Origin: Achromobacter sp. RTa
GTDB lineage: Bacteria; Pseudomonadota; Gammaproteobacteria; Burkholderiales; Burkholderiaceae_B
Direction of reading: 5' to 3'
DNA: 64,000 bases
Assembly: GCF_000757485.1 (NCBI RefSeq)
Contig: NZ_JPYO01000006.1
Coordinates: 49,468 to 113,467 of the forward strand
Under the pieces are notes generated by a model that was given only the letters and a program-made list of their open reading frames with translations, was not told where the DNA came from and did no database searches. Below, in pieces: positions 1 through 9,955 of this stretch (its first letter is position 1; each line of letters starts with the position of its first letter). The translations under genes were made by a program, and so were the position numbers.

Positions 1-351
1 GATCCTGTCGACCTGCGTTGCACGGTCAAGGCCATCAAGGCGGAAATGGTGATGACGGGCCTGTCGGGCGCGCCAGCCCCGATGGGGGATTGCGCCCTGG
101 TCGAAGCCCAGGGCATCGAGATCGCGTTGACCTCGGTGCGCAACCAGGCCATCAACATGGATCTCTTCACGCAGCTGGGCTGCAATCTGGCCGCCAAGCG
201 GATCGTGGTGGTCAAGTCCGCCCAGCATTTCCATGCCTCGTTCTCGAAGGTCGCCCGCCACATTATCTATGTTGGCGGCAAGGGCGTCGCGACGCCCGAC
301 TGGAAGACCCTGACCTATCGCAACATCCGGCTGCCCAAGTGGCCGCTCTAA
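1..351 (+). CDS. MlrC-type M81 metallopeptidase family protein, C-terminal part (5' end outside window)
   Basis: The reading frame is open from the first base and ends in TAA at 349-351, giving the last 116 residues of a longer protein. The segment VVKSAQHFHASFSKVA and a following glycine-containing turn match the C-terminal domain of the MlrC/M81 family, named for the microcystin-degradation protein MlrC. The family is thought to bind a divalent metal in its N-terminal half, which is not in the window. In proteobacteria such genes commonly sit beside dipeptide ABC operons, as here: the binding-protein gene starts 56 bp downstream. The substrate is unknown and is not expected to be microcystin. 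Family assignment is fairly sure; the start cannot be seen. Confidence 0.8.
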   Translation, partial: DPVDLRCTVKAIKAEMVMTGLSGAPAPMGDCALVEAQGIEIALTSVRNQAINMDLFTQLGCNLAAKRIVVVKSAQHFHASFSKVARHIIYVGGKGVATPDWKTLTYRNIRLPKWPL

Positions 352-407
352 GACCTTGCCGGCGCATCATGCCGGCGAATCCACCATCAAGATGGGAGCC
401 TAGCGCG

Positions 408-1988
408 ATGAAGAAACGTCTGCTTTGCCTGTTTTCGACGGCCACGCTCGGCCTGGCCTGCACTTTTGGAGCCGTGCCCGCGCAGGCGCAAGCCAAGACC
501 CTGCGAATCGTGCCGCACGCCGACCTGAAGGTGCTGGATCCGACCTTCACCACCGCGTACATCACCCGCAATTTTGGCTACATGGTGTACGACACGCTGT
601 TCGCGATGGACTCGAACAGCAAGCCGCAGCCGCAGATGGTCGAGAAGTACGAGGCCAGCGACGACAAGAAGACCTGGACCTTCACGCTGCTGCCTGGCCT
701 GAAGTTCAGCGACGGCCAGCCGCTGACGACCGCCGACGTGATCGCGTCGCTGGAACGCTGGTCCGCCCGCGACAATATCGGCCAAGCGATCACGCGCGCC
801 GGCGGCAAGTGGGAGGCGTTGGACGACAGCCGCTTCAAATTGACGCTGGCGCAGCCCTTCGACCTCGTGCTCGACGGCCTGGCGAAGGTGTCGAGCTATC
901 CGGCGTTCATCCTGCCCAAGCGGCTGGCTTCCCAGCCCGCCAACCGTCCGTTGACCGAGGTCGTGGGTTCCGGTCCCTATGTCTTCAAGCGCGACGAATG
1001 GGTGCCTGGCAGCAAGATCGTGTTCGAGCAGAACCCGAACTACATCGGCCCCAAGGCGCAAGCCGATGGCCTGGCTGGCAACAAGACGCCGCACATCCCG
1101 CGCGTGGAGTGGCGCGTGCTGCCGGACTCTAATAGCGCCACCGCCGCGCTGACCAATGGCGAAGTCGACATGATCGAGCAGGCGCCGGCGGATTATATCG
1201 ACGCCCTGCGCGGGAACAAGAACGTCAAGATCGGCGTGATGGAGCGTGCCCAGGGCTACATTATTCTCAACCAATCCATGCCGCCCTTCGACAATCCGAA
1301 GGCGCGCCAGGCCATCGCGCACCTGGTCGATCAGGACAAGTTCACCGCCGCCATGGGCTACCCCGACGACCTGCGCATGAAGTACTGCGCCACGGTCTTC
1401 ATCTGCGGCGGGCCCAATGATACGACCGCCGGCGCGGCGCCCTATGCCAAGGCCGATCCAGCGCTGGCCAAGAAAATGCTGGCCGAAGCCGGGTACAAGG
1501 GCGAGAAGGTGGTGATTCTGCTGCCCACCGACCTGGCCTATCTGAATTCCGCTACTCTGGTCGCCATCCAGGCCCTGCAGGACATCGGCGTCAATCTCGA
1601 CATCCAGTCCATGGACTGGGCAACGCTGACCGCCCGCCGCGCCCGCAAGGAGCCCATCGACAAGGGCGGCTGGAACATCTTCCTGTCGGCCGCGTCCGAG
1701 TTCAACGTCGACTCGCCGATCAGCAACACCTATCTGGGCGCGGTGTGCGGCAACAGCCTGCCGGGCTGGCCTTGCGACAAGAAGCTGGACGAGCTGCGCG
1801 CCCAATGGATCGCGGCCACTAGCTCCGACGAACGCAAGAAGGTCCTCGACCTGTTCCAGGAGCGTGCCTATGAAGCCTTTCCCGCGATCTCGGTGGGCCA
1901 GTATTCGAGGGCATTCGCCTCGCACAACAGCCTGAAGAACGCGGACAAGATCTGGAGCCTGCCGAACCTCTGGGTGCTGGACAAGTAG
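408..1988 (+). CDS. Dipeptide/oligopeptide-type ABC transporter periplasmic binding protein (SBP_bac_5)
   Basis: This 526-residue protein captures a solute in the periplasm for the permeases encoded next. The ATG at 408 is chosen because it opens a classical signal peptide: a basic MKKR start, a hydrophobic core, and a likely AQA cleavage site near residue 28. The mature part has the SBP_bac_5 pattern, with LDPTFTTAYITRN near the start and the LTTADVIASLERW segment typical of the family. Length is normal. The frame stays open upstream of 408, but that stretch overlaps the MlrC gene and has no signal peptide. Context with a peptidase and an amidase suggests a peptide or amide ligand; the actual ligand is inferred only. 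Confidence 0.93.
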   Translation: MKKRLLCLFSTATLGLACTFGAVPAQAQAKTLRIVPHADLKVLDPTFTTAYITRNFGYMVYDTLFAMDSNSKPQPQMVEKYEASDDKKTWTFTLLPGLKFSDGQPLTTADVIASLERWSARDNIGQAITRAGGKWEALDDSRFKLTLAQPFDLVLDGLAKVSSYPAFILPKRLASQPANRPLTEVVGSGPYVFKRDEWVPGSKIVFEQNPNYIGPKAQADGLAGNKTPHIPRVEWRVLPDSNSATAALTNGEVDMIEQAPADYIDALRGNKNVKIGVMERAQGYIILNQSMPPFDNPKARQAIAHLVDQDKFTAAMGYPDDLRMKYCATVFICGGPNDTTAGAAPYAKADPALAKKMLAEAGYKGEKVVILLPTDLAYLNSATLVAIQALQDIGVNLDIQSMDWATLTARRARKEPIDKGGWNIFLSAASEFNVDSPISNTYLGAVCGNSLPGWPCDKKLDELRAQWIAATSSDERKKVLDLFQERAYEAFPAISVGQYSRAFASHNSLKNADKIWSLPNLWVLDK

Positions 1989-2022
1989 TCCGCCGCCGGC
2001 CTTATCGATACGCGAGACAACT

Positions 2023-2958
2023 ATGGGTTACATCATTCGGCGGGTGCTCGCCATCGTGCCTGTCATGGCCGTGGTCGCGGTGATCGTCTTCCTGTTGATC
2101 CACCTGTCGCCTGGAGACCCGGCGGCGCTGATCGCCGGGGATTTCGCTTCCGCGGAAGACATCGCCAAGCTGCGCGTGGCGCTGGGCCTGGACGAGCCGT
2201 TGTGGCGGCAGTTCGGGCTGTGGGCCGGCAAGCTGCTGCAGGGAGACCTGGGAACGTCCATCTTCACTCACGTGCCGGTGACGCAGCTGCTGGCGCAGCG
2301 CGTGGAGCCCACGTTATCGATCGCTGCGCTCACGATGTTGGTTTCGATCCTGGTGGCGGTGCCGCTGGGCGTGCTGGCCGCCTATCGGGCCGGCACCTGG
2401 ATCGACCGCTTGGTGATGCTGTTCGCGGTGCTGGCGTTCTCCGTGCCGGTGTTCCTGGTCGGCTACCTGCTCATCTACGGCTTTGCCATCAAGCTGCAAT
2501 GGCTGCCGGTGCAGGGCTACGTCAGCCTGTCCGAGGGCGTCGGCCCCTGGCTGCGCAACCTGACCCTGCCCTGCATCAACCTGGCGCTCGTATACATCGC
2601 CCTGATCACGCGCATGACGCGCGCCACGGTGGTCGAAGTGCTGCACGAGGATTACATCCGCACGGCCCGCGCCAAGGGCCTGGCGGTGCTGCCCGTGCTC
2701 GAGCATGCGCTGCGCAACGCTGCCATCCCCATCGCCACAACGGTGGGCGTCGGCATCGCGTTGTTGATCGGCGGCGTGGTCGTGACCGAGACGGTGTTCG
2801 CCATCCCCGGCATCGGCCGGCTGGTCATCGACGCGGTCCAGCACCACGACTACCCGGTGATTCAGAGCGTGCTGTTGCTATCGGCCGGCACTTACGTGCT
2901 GATCAATCTGCTGATCGACCTCAGCTACCGGCTGTTCGATCCGCGTATCCGCTACTGA
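2023..2958 (+). CDS. ABC transporter permease, DppB family
   Basis: This 311-residue inner-membrane permease forms half of the membrane channel. It begins with the characteristic DppB/OppB transmembrane helix and the LSPGDPAALIAG segment, followed by several hydrophobic helices. It carries the EAA cytoplasmic loop (RTARAKGLAVLPVLEHALRN) that docks on the ATPase, and ends in the usual YRLFDPRIRY tail. It lies 34 bp after the binding-protein gene and 19 bp before the second permease, all on the plus strand, so co-transcription is very likely. Confidence 0.94.
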   Translation: MGYIIRRVLAIVPVMAVVAVIVFLLIHLSPGDPAALIAGDFASAEDIAKLRVALGLDEPLWRQFGLWAGKLLQGDLGTSIFTHVPVTQLLAQRVEPTLSIAALTMLVSILVAVPLGVLAAYRAGTWIDRLVMLFAVLAFSVPVFLVGYLLIYGFAIKLQWLPVQGYVSLSEGVGPWLRNLTLPCINLALVYIALITRMTRATVVEVLHEDYIRTARAKGLAVLPVLEHALRNAAIPIATTVGVGIALLIGGVVVTETVFAIPGIGRLVIDAVQHHDYPVIQSVLLLSAGTYVLINLLIDLSYRLFDPRIRY

Positions 2959-2977
2959 GCCGCCGCAGGGAACAATC

Positions 2978-3880
2978 ATGTCCGAAAGCTCGATTTCCAC
3001 CAACGCATCCGGCGCGCCCATCGTGCTGCACGAGGCGCTGAGCGCCAGCGGCCGGCGCTGGCGCTGGATGCGCAAACACCCCACCCTCATCCTCGGCCTG
3101 TTGCTGCTGTTGATCGTGGCGGGACTGGCGATCGCCGCACCTTGGATCGCCACGCACAACCCCATCAGCATCAATCCCCTGCAACGTATGAAACCGCCAT
3201 CGGCCGAGCATTATTTCGGCACGGACGCGCTGGGCCGCGACGTGTTCAGCCGCGTGGTCTGGGGCGGCCGCGTGTCTCTCGTGGTCGCCATCGTGGTGGC
3301 GCTGATCGCCACGGCGATGGGCGTGGTGCTCGGCCTGATGGCGGGCTTCGTGCGCTGGGCCGATGCGATCATCATGCGCATCATGGACGGCATGATGGCC
3401 ATCCCCGACATCCTGTTGGCGATCGCCCTGATGGCCGTGATCCGCGCCAGCCTGACCACCGTGATCATCGCCATCGCGATTCCGCAGGTGCCGCGCGTGG
3501 TGCGGCTGGTGCGTTCGCTGGCGCTGACGCTGCGTGAGCAGTTGTACGTCGAGGCTGCCCATGCCGTGGGAACGCGCCTGCCCGTGATCCTGCGTCGCCA
3601 TGTGCTGCCCAACATGGTCACGCCGCTAGTGGTGCAGGCCACCTTCATCGCCGCGACCGCGGTTTTGACCGAGGCCGTGCTGTCGTTCCTGGGCGTCGGC
3701 GTGCCGGCCCAGGTGCCCAGCTGGGGCAACATGATGGCCGACGCCCGCAACTACGTGGCGGTGGCGTTCTACACCATCCTGTACCCGGGAATCCTGCTGG
3801 CCATCACCGTGCTGGCGATCAACCTGATGGGCGACGGCTTGCGCGATGCGCTCGACCCCCGCCTGACCAATCAACGCTAG
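2978..3880 (+). CDS. ABC transporter permease, DppC family
   Basis: This is the second membrane subunit (300 residues). The soluble N-terminus leads into one transmembrane helix at about residues 36-56, then the FGTDALGRDVFSRVVWGGR motif that marks DppC/OppC proteins, then about five more helices. The EAA loop is VEAAHAVGTRLPVILRRH. It ends with the typical GDGLRDALDPRL tail. The stop codon lies inside a perfect hairpin (3877-3900) that separates this gene from the ATPase genes. Confidence 0.94.
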   Translation: MSESSISTNASGAPIVLHEALSASGRRWRWMRKHPTLILGLLLLLIVAGLAIAAPWIATHNPISINPLQRMKPPSAEHYFGTDALGRDVFSRVVWGGRVSLVVAIVVALIATAMGVVLGLMAGFVRWADAIIMRIMDGMMAIPDILLAIALMAVIRASLTTVIIAIAIPQVPRVVRLVRSLALTLREQLYVEAAHAVGTRLPVILRRHVLPNMVTPLVVQATFIAATAVLTEAVLSFLGVGVPAQVPSWGNMMADARNYVAVAFYTILYPGILLAITVLAINLMGDGLRDALDPRLTNQR

Positions 3881-3900
3881 GGCCTGCGAACAGGCCCTAG
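3877..3900 (+). promoter_or_regulatory. Perfect 10-bp hairpin between permease and ATPase genes
   Basis: CTAGGGCCTG at 3877-3886 and CAGGCCCTAG at 3891-3900 are exact reverse complements around a CGAA loop. The hairpin starts at the permease stop codon and touches the GGAGG ribosome-binding site (3900-3904) of the next gene. No U-tract follows, so it is more likely an mRNA stability, processing or translation element than a strong terminator. Confidence 0.6.
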
Positions 3901-3909
3901 GAGGACGCC

Positions 3910-4965
3910 ATGGCATCATCTCCCGCCGCCGCCGTCGCCCCAGGCGACGTGCTGCTAGAAGTCGACAACCTGCGCACTTACTTCGATACCGTCTCGGGCA
4001 CCGTGCGATCGGTGGACGGGGTTTCCTACCAGGTGCGGGCCGGCCGCACGCTGGGCGTCGTGGGCGAATCCGGCTGTGGAAAGAGCGTTACCGCGCTGTC
4101 TATCCTGCGGCTGGTTCCCACGCCGCCCGGGCGCTACGCCGGCGGCCAGATCCGTTATCGCGGCACGGACCTGCTGGGCCTGACGGAAAAGCAGATGCGC
4201 CAGATCAGGGGGAACCGGATATCGATGATCTTCCAGGAGCCCATGACCTCGCTGAATCCCGTGCTGACGGTGGGCCGCCAGATCGCCGAGACGGTCATGC
4301 TGCACCAGAAGCTGGGGCGCCGGGACGCCTACCGGCGCGCCGAGGAAATGCTGCGCCTGGTGCAGATCGCCGAGCCAGAGCGGCGAGTGCATGAGTATCC
4401 CTACCAGCTGTCGGGCGGCATGCGGCAGCGCGTGATGATCGCGCTGGCCCTGGCTTGCAATCCCGAGGTGCTTATCGCCGACGAACCGACGACCGCGCTG
4501 GACGTGACCATCCAGGCGCAGATCGTCGACCTGTTGCGCAGCCTGCAGAAGAGCCTGGGCATGGGCATCGTATTGATCACCCACGATCTGGGAGTGGTCG
4601 CGGAATGCTGCGATCGCGTGGCGGTGATGTATGCCGGCCGCAAGGTCGAGGAGGCGCCGGTGACCGAGCTGTTCGATCGGCCTTCGCACCCGTACACGCG
4701 CGCGCTGATGGCTTCGATGCCCTCGATGAACGCTTCCACCCAGCGGCTGGCTGAGATTCCTGGCATGGTGCCCGCGCCCAGCGAGCTCGGCAAGGGCTGC
4801 AGCTTCGCTCCGCGCTGTGCCTTCGCAACCGAGCGCTGCCGCGTCGAGGCGCCGGCGCTGGCCGAGTATGGCGCCGACCATGTGGTGGCGTGTCACGAAG
4901 CGGCGCGCGTCGCCGCGCAACCCGGCCCCCATGCCGCCGCCGCCCTGACCGGAGCCCAAGTATGA
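3910..4965 (+). CDS. ABC transporter ATP-binding protein, DppD family
   Basis: This 351-residue ATPase energises the transporter. It has Walker A GESGCGKS at residues 52-59, the Q-loop in [11 protein letters not shown] near 107-117, the LSGGMRQR signature from residue 167, Walker B LIADEP near 188-193 and the switch histidine in ITHDLG. The C-terminal oligopeptide-type extension has the family's cysteine cluster ([10 protein letters not shown], then a later CHE). A strong GGAGG site precedes the ATG. Its stop overlaps the next start (ATGA), implying translational coupling. Confidence 0.94.
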   Translation: MASSPAAAVAPGDVLLEVDNLRTYFDTVSGTVRSVDGVSYQVRAGRTLGVVGESGCGKSVTALSILRLVPTPPGRYAGGQIRYRGTDLLGLTEKQMRQIRGNRISMIFQEPMTSLNPVLTVGRQIAETVMLHQKLGRRDAYRRAEEMLRLVQIAEPERRVHEYPYQLSGGMRQRVMIALALACNPEVLIADEPTTALDVTIQAQIVDLLRSLQKSLGMGIVLITHDLGVVAECCDRVAVMYAGRKVEEAPVTELFDRPSHPYTRALMASMPSMNASTQRLAEIPGMVPAPSELGKGCSFAPRCAFATERCRVEAPALAEYGADHVVACHEAARVAAQPGPHAAAALTGAQV

Positions 4966-5975
4966 GCGTCCGCAACAAGTCCGTCTCCGTCCCGGCGTCC
5001 ACTCCCCTGTTGGACGTCCGTGATCTGAAAATGCACTACCCTGGCGCAGGCGGATGGTTCAAGCCCCGCCGCAAGGTTATCCAGGCCGTGGATGGCGTGT
5101 CGTTCTCCGTGGCGAAGGGCGAAACCCTGGCGTTGGTGGGCGAGTCCGGCTGCGGCAAGACCACGACCGGAAAATCGGTACTGCGGCTGATCCAGCCGAC
5201 CTCGGGATCGGTCCGGCTGGAAGGCGAGGAGATCCTGGCGCTGACGCCCGAGCAGATGCGCAGCCGCCGGCGCGACATGCAGATCATTTTCCAGGACCCA
5301 TACGCATCGCTGAATCCGCGCATGACGGCGGGAGATATCGTCGGCGAGCCTCTGCAGAACTTCCCGGGCCCGGGCGGGCGGTCCCGGCAGGATGAAATCG
5401 CCTGGCTGTTCAGCAAGGTAGGTCTGCGTCCGGAGGCGATGAAGAAGTTTCCCCATGAATTCTCCGGCGGGCAGCGTCAGAGGCTGGGCATCGCGCGTGC
5501 GCTGGCCCTGCGGCCCAAGCTGATCGTTTGCGACGAGCCGGTATCCGCCCTGGACGTGTCGGTGCAGGCGCAGGTGATTAACCTGCTGATGGACTTGCAG
5601 CAAGAGATGGGCATCGCGTACCTGTTCGTCGCGCATGACCTGGCGGTGGTGCGGCACATCAGCCATCGTGTGGCTGTGATGTACCTGGGCCGCATCGTCG
5701 AGGTCGCCGACCGCGATACGCTGTTCTCGCGGCCGCTGCACCCCTATACGGAAATCCTGCTCTCGGCGGTTCCGGTGCCGGATCCGCACAAGCCCGCGCA
5801 GCGCAAGCTGCTGCAGGGCGATCCTCCCAGCCCGGCGAACCCGCCCAGCGGCTGCCGCTTCCACACGCGCTGCCCGCTGGCGCAACCCATTTGCAGGGAG
5901 AAGCAACCGGCGCTGGCCGACCGGGCCGCAGGCGTGGCCGCCGGGCAACACTGGGTGGCGTGCCACTTCCGATGA
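4962..5975 (+). CDS. ABC transporter ATP-binding protein, DppF family
   Basis: This is the second ATPase of the transporter (337 residues from the ATG at 4962). That start is chosen because it overlaps the previous stop as ATGA, and the protein then begins like other DppF proteins. Walker [10 protein letters not shown] lies at residues 60-68, followed by [13 protein letters not shown], the signature [14 protein letters not shown], Walker [13 protein letters not shown] and the H-loop VAHDLAVV. The C-terminus has the [11 protein letters not shown] cysteine cluster. The stop overlaps the amidase start, again as ATGA. Confidence 0.94.
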   Translation: MSVRNKSVSVPASTPLLDVRDLKMHYPGAGGWFKPRRKVIQAVDGVSFSVAKGETLALVGESGCGKTTTGKSVLRLIQPTSGSVRLEGEEILALTPEQMRSRRRDMQIIFQDPYASLNPRMTAGDIVGEPLQNFPGPGGRSRQDEIAWLFSKVGLRPEAMKKFPHEFSGGQRQRLGIARALALRPKLIVCDEPVSALDVSVQAQVINLLMDLQQEMGIAYLFVAHDLAVVRHISHRVAVMYLGRIVEVADRDTLFSRPLHPYTEILLSAVPVPDPHKPAQRKLLQGDPPSPANPPSGCRFHTRCPLAQPICREKQPALADRAAGVAAGQHWVACHFR

Positions 5976-7405
5976 GCCGGCCGAGCCTGCTGGCGGGCCC
6001 GCTGTCGGAAGATCCGGTCTTCGGGCAGCCGATAGCCGCGCTGCAGGCGGCCATGGCGGCCGGAAGCCTGAGCGCCGAGGAGCTGGTCCGCTGCTACCTG
6101 GCGCGGATCGCCGCCCATGACCAATCGGGGCCGGCGCTCAATGCCGTACTGGCCCTGAACGGGCGGGCGCTGGACGAGGCGGCCGCGCGGGACGGGGAGA
6201 GGAAGCGCGGCTCCGTGCGAGGCCCCTTGCACGGTATTCCCATCCTGTTCAAGGACAATATCGATACGGCAGGCATGCCGACCACGGCGGGTTCGCTCGC
6301 CCTGGCGCAACGCCGGCCACCGCGCGACGCCGATGTCGTGCGGCGCCTGCGCGAGGCTGGCGCTATCGTGTTGGGCAAGACCACGCTGCATGAGCTGGCC
6401 TGCGGCATCACCAACGTATCGTCGTTGTCCGGCCGCACGCGCAATGCCTACGACGCCGGACGCGTACCCGGAGGCTCAAGCGGTGGCAGCGCCGTGGCAG
6501 TGGCGTCGAGCTTCGCCGCGGCGGCGATCGGCTCGGATACTAGCGGCTCGATCCGCATCCCGGCGGCCTTCAATCAGGTCTGGGGGCTCCGGCCAACGGC
6601 TGGACGATGCAGCACGATTGGCGTGGTGCCCTTGTCACCCACGATGGACACTGTCGGGCCGATGGCGCGCACGGTGGAGGATCTGTCGCTGCTGTGGTCC
6701 GCGATGGCGGATCCGGCGGGAGCGCCGGACGACGGACGCACACCGGGCGGGAGATGGCGCATCGGCACGTTGGAGACCCTTTTCGGCAAGACGGCGGACG
6801 AACGGGATGTGAGCGTCCAGGTGCGCGCGGCACTCGGACAATGGAGCAGTTGCGATGCTTGCGTGTCGCCCGTCGGCTTGGCACTGGACGATGAACGGCT
6901 GATCAAGGCTAACGTTACGGCTTACGAATTCCGCGACGCGTTGAAGGCTTGCCTGCGCGACGCCAGACTGGTCGTGAGCAGCCTGGCGGATATTCTGGAT
7001 GGTGGTTATCCGCATGCAGAAGTGCTGGCGATATTGCGCCAGCGCGAGGCGCAACGGGATTCGGGTGGCCGCTTTACCGCGTTGGAGCATGCCAACGGCC
7101 TGCGCGGCGAAGTGCTGGCCGCGCTGGATAGCTTGGGCCTGGATCTGCTGGCCTATCCCAGCATGCGCCGCGGGCCCGTGCTGCTGGGCGAGGCGCAAAG
7201 CGGAGGCAATGGGCTGCTGGCTGCCGTGACGGGCTTGCCGGCCTTGAGCGTGCCAGTCGGGTTTTCCGCGTCCGGCGTTCCGGCGGGCCTGGAATTGCTG
7301 GGCCCGCCCGGCAGCGAGGAGATGCTGTTGCGGGCGGGGAGCTGCCTGACGAGGGCATTGCAGCAGGGAATCAGTCCCAGGCGGCGGCCAGGCCCTCCGG
7401 GCTGA
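5972..7405 (+). CDS. Amidase (amidase signature family, Ser-Ser-Lys triad)
   Basis: This 477-residue hydrolase cleaves a carboxamide, probably in the cytoplasm on material imported by the ABC system just upstream. The amidase-signature triad is visible: Lys94 in [10 protein letters not shown], the cis-serine about residue 170 in PGGSSGGS, and the nucleophile Ser193 in [11 protein letters not shown]. The start at 5972 gives ATGA coupling to the upstream ATPase gene. It is not gatA as such, since no gatB or gatC lies nearby. Its 3' end overlaps the convergent dkgB gene by 35 bp. The substrate cannot be read from sequence. Confidence 0.92.
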   Translation: MSRPSLLAGPLSEDPVFGQPIAALQAAMAAGSLSAEELVRCYLARIAAHDQSGPALNAVLALNGRALDEAAARDGERKRGSVRGPLHGIPILFKDNIDTAGMPTTAGSLALAQRRPPRDADVVRRLREAGAIVLGKTTLHELACGITNVSSLSGRTRNAYDAGRVPGGSSGGSAVAVASSFAAAAIGSDTSGSIRIPAAFNQVWGLRPTAGRCSTIGVVPLSPTMDTVGPMARTVEDLSLLWSAMADPAGAPDDGRTPGGRWRIGTLETLFGKTADERDVSVQVRAALGQWSSCDACVSPVGLALDDERLIKANVTAYEFRDALKACLRDARLVVSSLADILDGGYPHAEVLAILRQREAQRDSGGRFTALEHANGLRGEVLAALDSLGLDLLAYPSMRRGPVLLGEAQSGGNGLLAAVTGLPALSVPVGFSASGVPAGLELLGPPGSEEMLLRAGSCLTRALQQGISPRRRPGPPG

Positions 7406-8174
7406 CCTCGCGGCCATTGCGTTCCAGCGCGGCGATTTCAGCCATGTCTTCGGCAGTCAGGCGCAGTTGCCTGGCCAGCAGGTTGCTGGCCAGGTTGTCG
7501 CGCTTGGTCGACGAGGGGATCACCGCGTAGCCCAGTTGCAGCGCCCAGGCCAGCGCGACTTGCGCGGGCGTGGCGTCATGGCGCTGCGCGATCCGGCCGA
7601 TGACCGGATCCTTCAGCACCTTGCCATAGGCCAGCGTCATGTACGAGGTGACGTGGATGCCCTGCTCCTTCAGGAAGGAGGTAAGCGTGGCGTTCTGCAG
7701 ATAGGGGCTGAGCTCGATCTGGTTGGTCGCGATCTGGTCCCTGCCCACGGCCGCGATGGCTGCGCGGGTTTCGGCGATGGGGAAGTTGGAAATGCCGATC
7801 TGGCGGGTCAGGCCCTGCGCCTTGGCGTCGGCCAGCGCCGTCATGAACTCCTCGATCGGCACGCCGTTGCCCGGCGCCGGCCAATGGATCAGCGTCAGGT
7901 CCACGTAGTCGGTGCGCAGCCTGGCGAGGCTGTCCTTCAGGCTGGGCGCGAGCTTGCCGCGGCCGTAGTTGGGAACCCAGATCTTGGTGGTGAGAAACAG
8001 TTCGTCGCGGGATACGCCGGATTCGGCGATCGCCTGGCCGACCCCTGCTTCGTTCTCATAGATCTGCGCGGTATCGATGGCGCGGTAGCCCACGTCCAGC
8101 GCGTTGCGCACCGAGTCGATGACGGCCTGTCCTTGCAGGCGGAAGGTGCCGGCACCGAAAGCGGGAATGCTCAT
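7371..8174 (-). CDS. dkgB: 2,5-didehydrogluconate reductase B, aldo/keto reductase
   Basis: This NADPH-dependent aldo/keto reductase (267 residues) reduces 2,5-diketo-D-gluconate and small aldehydes or ketones. Length and sequence follow E. coli DkgB closely, from the [13 protein letters not shown] start to the [10 protein letters not shown] end. The catalytic tetrad is present: Asp34, Tyr39, Lys64 and His97 (LIHWP). Start at 8174 is set by this conserved N-terminus; the frame is open much further upstream, but that stretch is the antisense of the LysR gene. It is divergent from a YafC-like regulator, the same arrangement as E. coli yafB-yafC. Confidence 0.94.
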   Translation of the reverse strand: MSIPAFGAGTFRLQGQAVIDSVRNALDVGYRAIDTAQIYENEAGVGQAIAESGVSRDELFLTTKIWVPNYGRGKLAPSLKDSLARLRTDYVDLTLIHWPAPGNGVPIEEFMTALADAKAQGLTRQIGISNFPIAETRAAIAAVGRDQIATNQIELSPYLQNATLTSFLKEQGIHVTSYMTLAYGKVLKDPVIGRIAQRHDATPAQVALAWALQLGYAVIPSSTKRDNLASNLLARQLRLTAEDMAEIAALERNGREVSPEGLAAAWD

Positions 8175-8294
8175 GTAAAACTCCTGGCGGTTCGTTCGAT
8201 CAGGCGGAAGTGCCTGGAATGCGCTCAGTGTGCCCGCGCGATCCTTGCAAAAAAAGTCCCATATCGGAGAAAGACTTTTGATATAAGTGCAATT

Positions 8295-9194
8295 ATGAAG
8301 ACGACGCTCGACGAAATGCAGGTCTTTATCGCTGTTGTGGACAGCGGTTCCATCACTGCTGCCGCAGACGTGCTGGGCCAGACCGTCTCGGCCGCCAGCC
8401 GCGCCATGAGCCGGCTGGAGGAAAAGCTGCAGACCACGCTGATGCGCCGCACCACGCGCCGCCTGGCGTTGACCGAGGAAGGCAGCGCCTACCTGGAACA
8501 GGCCCGCAAGATCGTGGCCGCGGTGGAGGAAGCCGAAGAACTGATGAGCCTGCGCCGCAACCAGCCGGCCGGGCTGCTGCGGGTGGACGCGGCGTCGCCT
8601 TTCATGCTGCATGTGGTGGTTCCGCTGGTGCCGGGCTACTGTCGCCGGTATCCGCAGGTGGAGCTGGAACTCAATAGCAATGAAGGCAACATCGACCTCA
8701 TCGAGCGCCGCACGGATCTGGCGATCCGCATTGGGCGGCTGAAGGATTCGTCGCTGCACGCCGTGCCGCTGGGCAGCAGCAGGGTGCGCGTGCTGGCCAG
8801 CCCCGGCTATCTGGAGAAACACGGCACGCCCAAGAGCGTGGCGGACCTGGCCTCGCATACCCTGCTCGGGTTCAGCCAGCTGGAAGCGCTGAACGAATGG
8901 CCGCTGCTGGATGCCTCGGGCCAGCCGCTGCGCGTGACGCCCGCCGTGAAGTCATTCAACGGGGAAACCCTGCGGCAACTGGCGCTGAACGGAGCGGGCA
9001 TCGTGTGCCTGTCCGATTTCATGACGCACGGCGACCGGAAGACGGGCGCCTTGCGGCAGCTTTTCTCCAGGCAGACCCTGGAGGTGAGGCAGCCGATAAA
9101 CGCGGTGTACTACCGCAATACCGCGATCTCGTCCCGCATCAAGTCCTTCATTGATTACATGGCGGGGGCGCTGGGGCCCCGCGGATTCGAGTAA
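8295..9194 (+). CDS. LysR-family regulator, YafC-like
   Basis: This 299-residue LysR protein has an N-terminal winged helix-turn-helix (about residues 5-60, with [26 protein letters not shown]) and a LysR substrate-binding domain. Segments such as [23 protein letters not shown] and [11 protein letters not shown] match E. coli YafC as I recall it. The ATG at 8295 opens the conserved HTH region. The 120-bp gap to divergent dkgB probably holds both promoters, so it likely regulates dkgB and itself; the effector is unknown. Confidence 0.93.
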   Translation: MKTTLDEMQVFIAVVDSGSITAAADVLGQTVSAASRAMSRLEEKLQTTLMRRTTRRLALTEEGSAYLEQARKIVAAVEEAEELMSLRRNQPAGLLRVDAASPFMLHVVVPLVPGYCRRYPQVELELNSNEGNIDLIERRTDLAIRIGRLKDSSLHAVPLGSSRVRVLASPGYLEKHGTPKSVADLASHTLLGFSQLEALNEWPLLDASGQPLRVTPAVKSFNGETLRQLALNGAGIVCLSDFMTHGDRKTGALRQLFSRQTLEVRQPINAVYYRNTAISSRIKSFIDYMAGALGPRGFE

Positions 9195-9208
9195 CGGAGC
9201 GCCGTCGC

Positions 9209-9955
9209 ATGCGAAATCTGGATTTCACTTCCTGGCAAGGCCTGCTCTCGACGTTGCTGGGGCTGGCATTGATTACCCTGATCGGCGTCGGAGTCCGTTT
9301 GCTCGTCATGCAGACGATCCAGCAGCGCCGCGCCCGCGAGAACCGGCAGATCAATGAACGCCTGCGCACGTTGATCGCGGCGTACAAGACGCTGGGCGGA
9401 TCGTTCACGGGCAATCTGGCGGTGGATCCGCGGCATCTGCGGGACTTGCGGCGCGAGGAGGCCAGCGCCGGGGCAGAAGGCGAACCCGTGCCGCTGCGGC
9501 CCAGCGGGGACCGCGCGCGCCGCATGCGCGACGCGACGGAAGCCGCGCTGTCCGACATCATCCTGCTGGGCACCGAAGAACAGGTCAGGCTCGCGGCCCA
9601 GGCGGCGTCCGACCTGGTGGCGGGGCGTCCGGTGCACACCGCCGAACTGGTGGTGTCCCTGCGCGAATTCATCCGCCGGGTGCTGGACCTGGAGCCGGTG
9701 CCCGCGGAGTTGAGCATTCCCCGGCAAGGCCCTGTCCGGCCCTCTTCGTCGGCGCGCGGCAAGGGCGACGGCGGCGCGAAATCCGGCGGTGGCGGGGGCG
9801 GGGGCGGGGGCGGCGGCGAAGGCGGCGCGGGCGCCGGTGGCGGCATGATGATGGGCGTGACCCTGGACCACGACCGCCACCCTACGGTGCGTTCGAGGAT
9901 TCGTAGACCAGCGTTGCCAGCGTCAGGTCTTCCAGCGCGCTGCCCACGGCCTTGA
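9209..9955 (+). CDS. Membrane-anchored hypothetical protein with polyglycine tail
   Basis: This 248-residue protein of unknown function starts 14 bp after the LysR gene. One transmembrane segment spans about residues 8-32, followed by a basic, helix-prone stretch (QQRRARENRQINERLRT) that should face the cytoplasm. A run of about 12 glycines lies near residues 193-205. The last part overlaps the convergent cyclodeaminase gene by 74 bp, and its final 30 residues, rich in Arg and Pro, may be an unselected run-on. No known domain is recognised. The N-terminal two thirds look like a real protein. Confidence 0.65.
   Translation: MRNLDFTSWQGLLSTLLGLALITLIGVGVRLLVMQTIQQRRARENRQINERLRTLIAAYKTLGGSFTGNLAVDPRHLRDLRREEASAGAEGEPVPLRPSGDRARRMRDATEAALSDIILLGTEEQVRLAAQAASDLVAGRPVHTAELVVSLREFIRRVLDLEPVPAELSIPRQGPVRPSSSARGKGDGGAKSGGGGGGGGGGGEGGAGAGGGMMMGVTLDHDRHPTVRSRIRRPALPASGLPARCPRP

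Noticed and set aside
387-1925. Long minus-strand open frame of 512 codons opposite the first binding-protein gene
   Set aside because: It is the antisense shadow of a clear SBP_bac_5 gene; GC-rich codon bias opens the opposite frame and the product resembles no protein.
9776-9845. Polyglycine-coding tract considered as a repeat array or CRISPR-like feature
   Set aside because: It is only a simple GGC/GGG codon run within a coding frame, with no spacers or regular repeat units.
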